From Lachnospiraceae bacterium (GTDB lineage Bacteria > Bacillota > Clostridia > Lachnospirales > Lachnospiraceae): a stretch of 64,000 nt of DNA. The position numbers and the translations under genes were made by a program. The stretch lies in the NCBI GenBank assembly GCA_029054245.1, contig JAIDFQ010000071.1, positions 49,038 through 113,037 on the forward strand, in the 5' to 3' direction. The notes under the pieces were generated by a model. That model searched no databases and was not told where the DNA came from. It saw only the letters and a program-made list of their open reading frames with translations. This document shows, piece after piece, positions 27,694-34,700 of this stretch; the stretch's first letter is position 1, and each line of letters starts with the position of its first letter.

Positions 27694-28061
27694 TCAAAAA
27701 TCAACACAATAATCCCAGATGTGCATCAGCTCCGCAAGAAGAAATCCCCTGCCAAACGAGCCCGTGATGCTGTTCAGCAGATTTTTACCTGTTCCTTTGA
27801 AAAATGCATAAATAATCCTTCGGCAATCACGATCACAATATCCCCTTTGGGAATGCAGTCCGTCCATCCTGCCGCAAGAATATCCGCAGCCAGTATCTGC
27901 TCCCGTTTTGCCTCATGAAAAAATTTTTTTCTCACCCCCACTGCTTTCTGATCGCTAATGCGCGCTTTTTTCCTTCCTGTTTCGGCTGCCCTGATTGCAA
28001 GGGGTATCAGAGCCGTTTCCTGAACATCTCCCAGATGCAGTTTCATGTCAGTGTTTTTCAT
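27694..28061 (-). pseudogene. Decayed PPM1/TcmP-type methyltransferase
   Basis: The intact frame (28061-27774, 95 aa) starts like a leucine carboxyl/TcmP methyltransferase (LGDVQETALIPLAIRAAET, then ARISDQKAV), but the middle third that holds the SAM-binding site is missing, and the text jumps to PKGDIVIVIAEGLFMHFSKEQVK. After the stop at 27774 the next frame continues sensibly as NLLNSITGSFGRGFLLAELM to a stop at 27694, matching the family's region after EGLFMYF. So I see an internal deletion plus a frameshift near 27780. Functional enzyme is unlikely. Confidence 0.7.
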
Positions 28062-28155
28062 AATGCTCTCCTTTCATCTCACATCATACTTCCAGCATAT
28101 ATTCCACACCGTACCAAGGAACGATATCATACCTCCCTGAAAAACCTGCATGGCG

Positions 28156-28413
28156 TCACCCCCTGAACACAGAAAACAGCCCTTTCTTGTCATATGGCTC
28201 ACTGCTTACTGATATAACATCATAGCCTGCCTTTGCCACCACACTTTTAAGTTCCTGCTCCGGGATGTCTTTCTCTGCAATAATGAACGTCTGCTGCTTT
28301 GTATGCGAACTTGTCACCTTTTTTACCTGAAAGGCATTCCTCACAGCATCATTTATATGTGCCTCACACATACCACATGCCATTCCTTCTATGCCCACTG
28401 TTATTTTCACCAT
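28156..28413 (-). CDS. Small heavy-metal-associated (HMA) domain protein
   Basis: An 85-residue cytoplasmic protein with a ferredoxin-like HMA fold and the metal-binding motif GMACGMC (C-x2-C) near the N-terminus, as in copper chaperones and P-type ATPase N-domains. AGGAGGG lies 6 nt before ATG 28413; the frame to 28452 is only open sequence. No copper ATPase or CsoR is adjacent. The C-terminal 20 residues (SSEPYDKKGLFSVFRG) are variable. Two TTAG/CTAA-type inverted repeats lie upstream. Confidence 0.85.
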   Translation of the reverse strand: MVKITVGIEGMACGMCEAHINDAVRNAFQVKKVTSSHTKQQTFIIAEKDIPEQELKSVVAKAGYDVISVSSEPYDKKGLFSVFRG

Positions 28414-28443
28414 AAAACGCCCTCCTTTTGCTGTCCCAATGTC

Positions 28444-28505
28444 AGTTAGCATAATCTAACTAAAGATTTTAAAAAATGCGGCTGTTTCATATTAGTAGCC
28501 ACTAA
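28444..28505 (-). promoter_or_regulatory. Candidate metalloregulator sites upstream of the HMA gene
   Basis: Two short inverted repeats occur upstream of the HMA gene: AGTTAG-N6-CTAACT (28444-28461) and TTAGT-AGCC-ACTAA (28492-28505). They resemble the TTAG...CTAA boxes bound by DtxR/MntR-type repressors in Firmicutes. No regulator gene is adjacent and the spacing differs between the two, so this is tentative. Confidence 0.35.
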
Positions 28506-28621
28506 CTTGATTTTAAGTATATCCCTTATGCTTTGCTTTCGTCAATAGGATAGAAATAAGATGATCTTGTGGAATCATGGCATCTATGTCTAGTATCATC
28601 ATCTTCCATATAAACCGACAA

Positions 28622-28650
28622 GGGCTGACCTCCTTATAGAAGTCAGCCCC
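28622..28650 (-). terminator. Hairpin after the XRE gene
   Basis: GGGCTGAC / GTCAGCCC stem with a 12-nt loop, 22 bp after the stop of the XRE regulator. The T-tract is weak, so confidence in termination is modest. Confidence 0.4.
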
Positions 28651-28671
28651 TGTACTTTTCATATTCTGTTT

Positions 28672-29004
28672 TTACTTTTCATTGTCTATGCACATTTTAT
28701 GCACGACTTTCAAAATTTCCTGTACGCGCCCCATCTGGTCTGAATCGAAGCATTCAAGCGTGTCTACCATCTTCTCTGGTATCTTGTTCGTTTCATTACC
28801 AGTCAGTATGTAGTCTGAGCTTACGTTTAAAGCTTTTGAAAGTTTGTACAGTATCTCTACCGTAAATCCTTTCTTCCCCATTTCAATTTCGTAAAGAAAT
28901 TTTGCGGAAATATCCACTTTTTCTGCCAATACGTCTCTTGTATAGTTATTCGATTCTCGTAAGTGACGTACTCTAAATCCAATATCTTTACATGAATATG
29001 ACAT
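28672..29004 (-). CDS. XRE-family HTH regulator beside agrB
   Basis: A 110-residue DNA-binding protein with a single N-terminal helix-turn-helix (about 8-64, containing RDVLAEKVDISAKFLYEIEMGKKG) and a short C-terminal helical part. GGAGGT precedes the ATG. It is transcribed divergently from agrB across a 296-bp AT-rich region that must hold both promoters, so it may control the quorum-sensing genes; this is inference from position only. Confidence 0.85.
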   Translation of the reverse strand: MSYSCKDIGFRVRHLRESNNYTRDVLAEKVDISAKFLYEIEMGKKGFTVEILYKLSKALNVSSDYILTGNETNKIPEKMVDTLECFDSDQMGRVQEILKVVHKMCIDNEK

Positions 29005-29300
29005 TTTGTACCTCCATTCCTAGTTTCTGTTTTCTCTTGATAGTTCCTAAGCGCTACATCCTGCGCTTTTATCTTTTGCATGTCCCTAACAAGTTTTTAC
29101 ATTACTATTTTATCTCTTTTTTGGGAGAAATTTCATATTTTGACTGAATTGTATTTTTCGTAGGTTTAAATACTCCATTACACATTAAGACGCAATTTGG
29201 CATGTAATTTAGATACCTTTTATTCTCATTCAGTTAAAAAACGTAATTTTTGAGCAATTTATAGTAGACTTTAACTGTCCAAAAGAGGGAGGTGATTTCT

Positions 29301-29870
29301 ATGCAAGAATTTTTAAAAGAAAATTATCAGTTCAGTGATTTTCAGATTGCACAGCTTCAATATACATGGAAAACATTTGCTTCTGAGTTTAGCAAATTAT
29401 TGATTATGGGTTTGTTATTCAGACATGATTTGGGTAAATATCTTTTTTCTGTAACGGTTATGCTGCTTCTGCGGACAGCAACGGGAGGACTTCATTGTAA
29501 AAAATATATTACTTGTTTTCTGGTTTCTTTTGCTTATATGTTTTTGTCCATGATGGCGCTTCCTTTGATACCGGTGAATAAGGTGTTTCAATTGATATTA
29601 TTGTTTGTGTGTATGCTGTGTAATTATTATGTGGGACCGGTTACTTCAGTGGTTCATAGACCGCTGAGCGCAGGATGTATTAAAAAGGTTAAGGTTCAGG
29701 CGTTCTTGATTATCTTTTTTTATTTGACTCTTATGTATATAGTTCCTGAGAACTCTTATTTTACTTGTGGGTTCTGGGTTATTATATTAAATACGTTACA
29801 GTTGGTGGCGGCAAAAGTACAAAAGAAGGAGGTTTTTGGTTATGAAAGAGAAGCTTATAAGGCTTGCTAG
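29301..29870 (+). CDS. agrB: AgrB-like autoinducer-peptide processing protease
   Basis: Membrane cysteine protease that cleaves the AgrD propeptide and helps form its cyclic (thio)lactone. The 189-residue protein has four to six hydrophobic helices and the family signature RTATGGLHCKKYITC with the catalytic His and Cys pair (GGLH and the following Cys). GGAGG lies 8 nt before ATG 29301. It overlaps agrD by 29 bp in another frame. The C-terminus (KVQKKEVFGYEREAYKAC) is basic and cytoplasmic. The region is visibly richer in A+T than the flanking housekeeping genes. Confidence 0.93.
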   Translation: MQEFLKENYQFSDFQIAQLQYTWKTFASEFSKLLIMGLLFRHDLGKYLFSVTVMLLLRTATGGLHCKKYITCFLVSFAYMFLSMMALPLIPVNKVFQLILLFVCMLCNYYVGPVTSVVHRPLSAGCIKKVKVQAFLIIFFYLTLMYIVPENSYFTCGFWVIILNTLQLVAAKVQKKEVFGYEREAYKAC

Positions 29871-29970
29871 ACCCTTATTGTTAGGATGTATGGCTTGGGG
29901 GGCTTGGGTAAGTTATGATATTACCAGCGCGATTTTTTTTGGTGAGTATGAATATCCGGTAGAGAAATAA
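29842..29970 (+). CDS. agrD: AgrD-like cyclic lactone autoinducer precursor
   Basis: A 42-residue peptide with AAGGAGG (29826-29832) 9 nt before the ATG. It has the three-part AgrD layout: an amphipathic, positively charged N-terminal helix (MKEKLIRLARPLLLGCMAWG), a middle segment (YDITSAIFF) and an acidic tail (GEYEYPVEK) that matches the conserved E-x-E-x-P of AgrD tails. The likely ring is SAIFF, five residues closing on Ser29, since no Cys lies at that position; the only Cys (16) is in the helix. That suggests a lactone like Enterococcus GBAP rather than a thiolactone. The exact cleavage sites are inference. Confidence 0.9.
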   Translation: MKEKLIRLARPLLLGCMAWGAWVSYDITSAIFFGEYEYPVEK

Positions 29971-29974
29971 TAGG

Positions 29975-30020
29975 AAGCTGCATTTGCGATTTAACATCAT
30001 GAATGCAGCTTTTTTATTTT
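29975..30020 (+). terminator. Intrinsic terminator after agrD
   Basis: Stem AAGCTGCATT / AATGCAGCTT with a 17-nt loop, followed by TTTTTATTTT, directly after the agrD stop. Confidence 0.9.
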
Positions 30021-30051
30021 ATGCTTTCATTAGGGAGTGACATCCTTGTTC

Positions 30052-30356
30052 AGATTCGGGAGATAAAAGAGACCGGGAAAGAAGATGCCTGCCGCCGCTA
30101 TCAAATATCCTCACGGTTCCTATGTGCAGAGATAAGAAATTCTAAGAATCCCTTGTCTAAACAATTACCAGCAGACGCAAACGGCGCACTTGGTCATCCA
30201 TGACCAAATGTGCGCCTAAATCGGACATCCTGTCCGATTTTTGCTGGTATCGAAGGGATTCTAAGAATTTCTAATCTCTTTCCATAAGGAGTCGTGAGGA
30301 TATTTGATAGCGGCGGCAGGCATCTTCTTTCCCGGTCTCTTTTATCTCCCGAATCT
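30052..30356. repeat. Giant palindrome B with structured core
   Basis: Outer arms 30052-30114 and 30294-30356 are perfect 63-bp reverse complements. Inside them is an asymmetric unpaired part (CCTATGT at 30119-30125 facing CTTTCCATAAGG at 30278-30289), then a second perfect 20-bp stem (30135-30154 with 30253-30272). The centre holds ACCAGCA/TGCTGGT closing two hairpins, one with apex CATCCATG (about 30184-30216) and one with apex CATCCTG (about 30218-30240). GACGCAAACGGCG is at 30174-30186. The right end coincides with the first base of the kinase gene's stop codon. Core and loop motifs recur in the palindrome at 62378; arms do not. Confidence 0.92.
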
Positions 30357-31636
30357 TAGGTTTGTTTATCCGGTAGCCTATTGGATATTTTGAAGGACAG
30401 CCAGTTTTGCCCATCAATTTCTTTATTTTCAAAATAAACTTGGAGTCCGTATTCTTGACATATATTATTTACATTGTATAGTCCCAGACCTCGATTCGCT
30501 CCTTTTTTGCTATATCCTTTGGTGAAGAAACAACCGATGTCATTAGGTTGTATGTAGAGGCTTTCATTTCTTACTTCCATTTCAAATAAATCATCTATCT
30601 CAATCATGTGGATATAGATTTTATTTAGATTAGGTGTCTTTTCTATAGCTTCTACAGCATTTTTAAGTAAGTTTCCCAGCACTTCAACTATTCTGTAAAT
30701 TGGTACACCGATATCCAAATCCTCAATACTAATCTCATATGCAACGTCTATTCCTTTTTTGTCGATTTCTATCAATTTTCCATACAGAAAACTAATAATG
30801 ATTGGATTTCCCTTTCTGAGCAATTTGTTGAAACGATTTTCTTCTCTTATCTGCTGACAGTATTTTTCTTGTTCATTCACTAATTCCTCATATGTATTAA
30901 ACATATAATGCAGGTTATCAATCGTAGTAATATGATTCTCAAATTCGTGTTGTTTAAATCGTATACTGTCAATTAAGCTTTGAAAAGATTCTGAATACAA
31001 TTTATACACTCTAAGTTCTGTTTCTACCTCCTTGGACTTTATTTTGTACTGGTTTAATTGACCCGTCAACGCAAAAATGAAAATCATACATGCAAAAAGC
31101 AATATTGTTTGATTCAGTTCTACCTGTATAAATTGTTTATATGTAAGCAAGCAAAAAAACGTTACTATAAGACATATAGTAATTGAAATAATTAATATTC
31201 TTTCCTTATTTTTCAGAAAAGCAACCACCCTGTTAACTTTTAATCGTGGTACCAAAAATAGAACCGTGAGAAAAGCAGCACAATTCATGAATAGCAGTTT
31301 ATAATTTGAAACCAATTGTACATTCAGCAAATAGTAAAAAGGTAATGTTACTATCATTTGAATTACACCAACAATGATAATACACAATGTCAAATTTATG
31401 ATTATTTCCCATAATTTCAAACCAAATTTAACGCCACAATAAGCTACTATAATCGGATAAATAAACATTGAATATATCTTGGGCAGCTCATAATAATTCA
31501 TTATGGTCATAATTATCATGTATATCGCCAGTAAACTTGTCGTTTCGATATCTAGTTTGAATTTTTCGTCGTATAGGTAGTGTAGGCATAGGACGATTGA
31601 TAGTGCCTCTAGTAATAGGCAGATGTTAGTAACCAT
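30356..31636 (-). CDS. AgrC-like GHKL sensor histidine kinase
   Basis: Receptor kinase presumably sensing the autoinducer made by agrBD. The 426-residue protein has six or so membrane helices in the first 195 residues, a dimerisation helix with the likely phospho-acceptor His230 in FKQHEFENHI, and a C-terminal GHKL ATPase with N-box VEVLGNLLKNAVEAIE and G-box GLGLYNVNNI. Its start overlaps the end of the LytTR regulator by 11 bp, so they are a coupled pair. It is transcribed toward agrBD; the giant palindrome fills the gap between the two. The split, convergent arrangement differs from the single agrBDCA operon of staphylococci. Confidence 0.9.
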   Translation of the reverse strand: MVTNICLLLEALSIVLCLHYLYDEKFKLDIETTSLLAIYMIIMTIMNYYELPKIYSMFIYPIIVAYCGVKFGLKLWEIIINLTLCIIIVGVIQMIVTLPFYYLLNVQLVSNYKLLFMNCAAFLTVLFLVPRLKVNRVVAFLKNKERILIISITICLIVTFFCLLTYKQFIQVELNQTILLFACMIFIFALTGQLNQYKIKSKEVETELRVYKLYSESFQSLIDSIRFKQHEFENHITTIDNLHYMFNTYEELVNEQEKYCQQIREENRFNKLLRKGNPIIISFLYGKLIEIDKKGIDVAYEISIEDLDIGVPIYRIVEVLGNLLKNAVEAIEKTPNLNKIYIHMIEIDDLFEMEVRNESLYIQPNDIGCFFTKGYSKKGANRGLGLYNVNNICQEYGLQVYFENKEIDGQNWLSFKISNRLPDKQT

Positions 31637-32366
31637 TTACGTACTCCGCTAGTATTTTTCTTTTGTAGGTGATTCCGATTTCTATTAGGGTTGGTCTGTC
31701 TTTTAGGGCGATGTATCGGTTTGCTAAATCAATGTTCAGGATGTAATCTTTGTTGACGATTGCGTTTCTGCTGCATTGGATCAGGACGCTTGCATTTATA
31801 TCATCCAGGAGTTGTTTGCAAGGTCTGTAAGGAATGGTCAGTGCTCCGCCTTCGGATAGATAAATGTTTACGACGTGATTGATACTTTCTATGTAGACTA
31901 TGTTCTTTATCTTGATGGGATATAGAATTCCTTCTTTTCTAAAACAGTGCACGGCGTCTTTTTCGGTCTCTTTTTCAGTGGAAAAATATAATGCTCTTTT
32001 TACAAGCTGCTTGACACTTTCTGGTGCAAAGGGCTTTTCTACATAGCCAAGGCAGTTCAGATCTGTATAGGTGTATCTGGTCGTGTCCTCAAGTGACGTG
32101 ATGAAAATTACTGGGGCAAACATGTATTGAGGTATCGTCCTGATTTTTTCGACGATCTTGATTCCGGAGGTATCTCCCGGTTTGGTGACATCCAGAATAA
32201 TATCTACCAGAAATGCATCAACGTTCTTTTCCATCATAATCTGATAGGCAACATTTACCTCACTGGCAGTGTAAACCACCGCTTCTGCATTCACTTCTAA
32301 AACCAGTTTTTTGAGCATCTCTAACTGGGTTTTGTTATCTTCAATGATTAATACTGTTTTCTTCAT
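31626..32366 (-). CDS. LytTR-family response regulator (AgrA-like)
   Basis: Transcription factor of 246 residues with a receiver domain (about 3-125; acidic pair ED at 9-10, phospho-acceptor Asp55 in FLVDIILD, conserved Lys in VEKPF) and a LytTR DNA-binding domain (about 145-243, with IVYIESINHVVNIYL and QCSRNAIVNKDYI). It overlaps the AgrC-like kinase and follows the XRE gene by 9 bp. Expected targets are the agrBD promoter and its own locus. Confidence 0.92.
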   Translation of the reverse strand: MKKTVLIIEDNKTQLEMLKKLVLEVNAEAVVYTASEVNVAYQIMMEKNVDAFLVDIILDVTKPGDTSGIKIVEKIRTIPQYMFAPVIFITSLEDTTRYTYTDLNCLGYVEKPFAPESVKQLVKRALYFSTEKETEKDAVHCFRKEGILYPIKIKNIVYIESINHVVNIYLSEGGALTIPYRPCKQLLDDINASVLIQCSRNAIVNKDYILNIDLANRYIALKDRPTLIEIGITYKRKILAEYVNGY

Positions 32367-32375
32367 GACATTCCC

Positions 32376-33065
32376 CTACATTCTAACAAACCATAATAGC
32401 TGCTCTGTGAGAAACAGAATCTGCCTTTGAACCGGCAGCGCAATCTGATTCCACAGATCATCTATGATTACATTTTCTACATTGTCATAGTTGATCAGCA
32501 GACTTGGTTTACATCCAGTCACTTCATAAATTCGGAACAACAACTCCGCATCAGGGTTGACTTCATTTTTCTCCAACATACGGTACTTCTTGATATTGAC
32601 GCCCAACTTTTCAGCCATCGGTATCTGCGCCATACCCGAGATTTTTCTGATTTTGTATAGAACCGAATCTGATGATCCGCCATTTGCTTTCATTTTCAAT
32701 ATTTCAATTTCACATTTTGTCTCAAAATCCCAATCAGAAGCGCTCTTATCCAGCCCCTGCTTTAACAACCATACAACAGTGTCAAGCAGTTTGATCCTGT
32801 TTTCCTCTTCCACACGCATCACAACATTTCTTAAACCGGAGATGTTGCGGGCAGATTCCTTTCCTGTGACAAGGTAATCCACATCCCAGCCCATGCCGAT
32901 CAAAAGTTTCAGTGATTTGTATGGCATGATCGTTTTGCCGAGTTCCATTTTGCTGAACTGGCTCTGTGTGATTCCAAGTGCATGGCTCGTCTCTTCCTGG
33001 GTCATATTCAGACTCTGCCTATATTGATTTAACCGCCGTAAAAAATCTTCATAACTACTACGCAT
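32376..33065 (-). CDS. Two-HTH XRE regulator heading the agrA/agrC-like operon
   Basis: A 229-residue protein with two XRE-type helix-turn-helix modules: one at about 8-65 (LNMTQEETSHALGITQSQFSKMELGK) and a second at about 142-195 (SGMAQIPMAEKLGVNIKKYRMLEKNE), joined by a helical linker. Two DNA-binding units in one chain suggest binding to paired or looped sites. It is the first gene of the operon with the response regulator and kinase, so it may set the expression level of the sensing system. A perfect 16-bp palindrome lies 115 bp upstream. I do not recognise an orthologue. Confidence 0.82.
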   Translation of the reverse strand: MRSSYEDFLRRLNQYRQSLNMTQEETSHALGITQSQFSKMELGKTIMPYKSLKLLIGMGWDVDYLVTGKESARNISGLRNVVMRVEEENRIKLLDTVVWLLKQGLDKSASDWDFETKCEIEILKMKANGGSSDSVLYKIRKISGMAQIPMAEKLGVNIKKYRMLEKNEVNPDAELLFRIYEVTGCKPSLLINYDNVENVIIDDLWNQIALPVQRQILFLTEQLLWFVRM

Positions 33066-33179
33066 GAACTAATTCCCTCACGAATTATCTTTTGTAATAC
33101 CATGGATAAATTTTACGGGATTGTAGTTTTCCCACTCTAGACCTATATTTGACTATCGCGCATTATGTTGCATCTGTCA

Positions 33180-33195
33180 ATACCAAATTTGGTAT
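33180..33195. promoter_or_regulatory. Perfect 16-bp palindrome, candidate XRE operator
   Basis: ATACCAAATTTGGTAT is a perfect palindrome located between the hemZ stop (33202) and the start of the two-HTH XRE gene (33065). Its length and symmetry fit a homodimeric HTH operator. Confidence 0.45.
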
Positions 33196-33201
33196 CACCC
33201 C

Positions 33202-34686
33202 TCATAATAGCAGTTTTCGCTTTCTCTCAATCATTTCATCAATTTTTTCTATATAAAGATTTACATCCTTTACATTATCACAGCGTTCTATCCTGCCATC
33301 CGGAAAAACCCGTTTGGTGATGCTTCCCGCTCCCAACGCCACGATGGTCTGTTTCTCCTCCATAATCAATATATTATAGATTCCAAACTTTCCTTCCCTT
33401 GCATATCCCACATTTTCAAAATTGCCGGACATGTTCTTCTGGCGGTATAGGTAATAAGGAACCATATCCATTTTTTCTGCTCCCTCTAAAGTTATATGCA
33501 TGGTTTCATCTGTATTGTTCAGCGTGGAAATGCCGTTTTCCTCTATCCACTGGCTAAGTCTCGAAGCGCGCTTGATTGCCAGCGAATGGACGGTAAGACT
33601 GTCAGGATTCAGCTTTTCTATCTCTTCCATGGTGTGATGCACGTCCAACGCGCTCTCCCCAGGCAGACCTAAAATCAAATCCATGTTGATATTGGAAAAC
33701 CCGGCTTCTCTAGCCATCTTAAAGGCTTCTTTCACCTGCTCCACGGTATGTTTTCTTCCAATCAAGTCCAACGTTTCCTGCTTCATCGTCTGTGGATTTA
33801 CAGAAATCCTAGTGACTCCGCCTTCTTTCAGCGTCTGCAGCTTGTCCGGTGTCATGCTGTCCGCACGTCCTGCCTCCACCGTAAACTCCTTTAAGTGGGA
33901 AAGATCAAAACTTTCTTTTATCTTTGCAAGCAGCCTAGATAGTTCGCAAGCCTCCAGCGTGGTAGGTGTGCCGCCGCCGATGTAAATCGTATCCAGTACT
34001 TTATCTTTGTAATATTCCGCTGCAAATTCTATTTCTTTATCCAGCGCATCTAAATATTCATCTACTCTTTTTTTCCATGAAACAATGGGGTATGAAGTGA
34101 AAGAGCAGTATAAACATGTAGTAGGGCAAAATGGAATCCCGATGTACAGACTGTAACCGTCTTCATAATGCAGTGTTTTCAACAGTTCTCTTTCTCTCTT
34201 TGCAATCTCTATCGCCAGATTTCCCTTCTCATCACTGATAAAATAGGCAGCCTTCATATACGCCATGATCTCCTCATCCGTTCTGCCTTCCTCCAACATG
34301 GTCATGGGAATCTTTGTCGGGCGGATCCCGGTAAGCGTTCCCCAGGGAAGCTGCTTTCCTGTATGCTCGGAAAGCGCCTGGTACAAAAGCTGCTTCAAAC
34401 GATTTTTGATTTCCGGTCTTGGCATATCCTCCAATAGTTCTATTTTTTTCCCACCAAAAGAAGCCGTTGCACCTTCCCCTGCGATCAGGGTAAGCAAAAC
34501 AGCTTCCTTTGTAAAATGGATATCCAGATCCGGCAGCCCCGGACCTGAACTTTCTTTGTTTTCATTTTCCATGAACACCTTCACATCCTGCGCAGGATAA
34601 AATGCTTTTACCAGAGAATGAATATCATACTCAAATCCTGCTTGATTTACGGTGATCCCAATAAAATTTTCTTTCATCTTTGTCAT
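33202..34686 (-). CDS. hemZ: HemZ-type radical SAM coproporphyrinogen III oxidase-like protein
   Basis: Radical SAM protein of the oxygen-independent coproporphyrinogen oxidase family, HemZ branch. The 494-residue protein has an N-terminal extension of about 150 residues typical of HemZ, then the cluster motif in IPFCPTTCLYCSFTSYP (C-x3-C-x2-C), GGGTPTTLE and the MDLILGLPGE segment. In a heme-poor anaerobe it may act in anaerobic porphyrin metabolism or as a heme chaperone-like protein; the sequence does not decide. AGGGA precedes the ATG. It ends next to the Agr-like locus, marking the return to core genes. Confidence 0.88.
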   Translation of the reverse strand: MTKMKENFIGITVNQAGFEYDIHSLVKAFYPAQDVKVFMENENKESSGPGLPDLDIHFTKEAVLLTLIAGEGATASFGGKKIELLEDMPRPEIKNRLKQLLYQALSEHTGKQLPWGTLTGIRPTKIPMTMLEEGRTDEEIMAYMKAAYFISDEKGNLAIEIAKRERELLKTLHYEDGYSLYIGIPFCPTTCLYCSFTSYPIVSWKKRVDEYLDALDKEIEFAAEYYKDKVLDTIYIGGGTPTTLEACELSRLLAKIKESFDLSHLKEFTVEAGRADSMTPDKLQTLKEGGVTRISVNPQTMKQETLDLIGRKHTVEQVKEAFKMAREAGFSNINMDLILGLPGESALDVHHTMEEIEKLNPDSLTVHSLAIKRASRLSQWIEENGISTLNNTDETMHITLEGAEKMDMVPYYLYRQKNMSGNFENVGYAREGKFGIYNILIMEEKQTIVALGAGSITKRVFPDGRIERCDNVKDVNLYIEKIDEMIERKRKLLL

Positions 34687-34700
34687 TGTTTCCCTGTTCT

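Noticed and set aside
30052..30356. Palindrome B as an ordinary bidirectional terminator for agrD and the kinase gene
   Set aside because: agrD already has a standard terminator at 29975-30020, the arms have no terminal T-run, and the internal conserved core is unexplained by termination.
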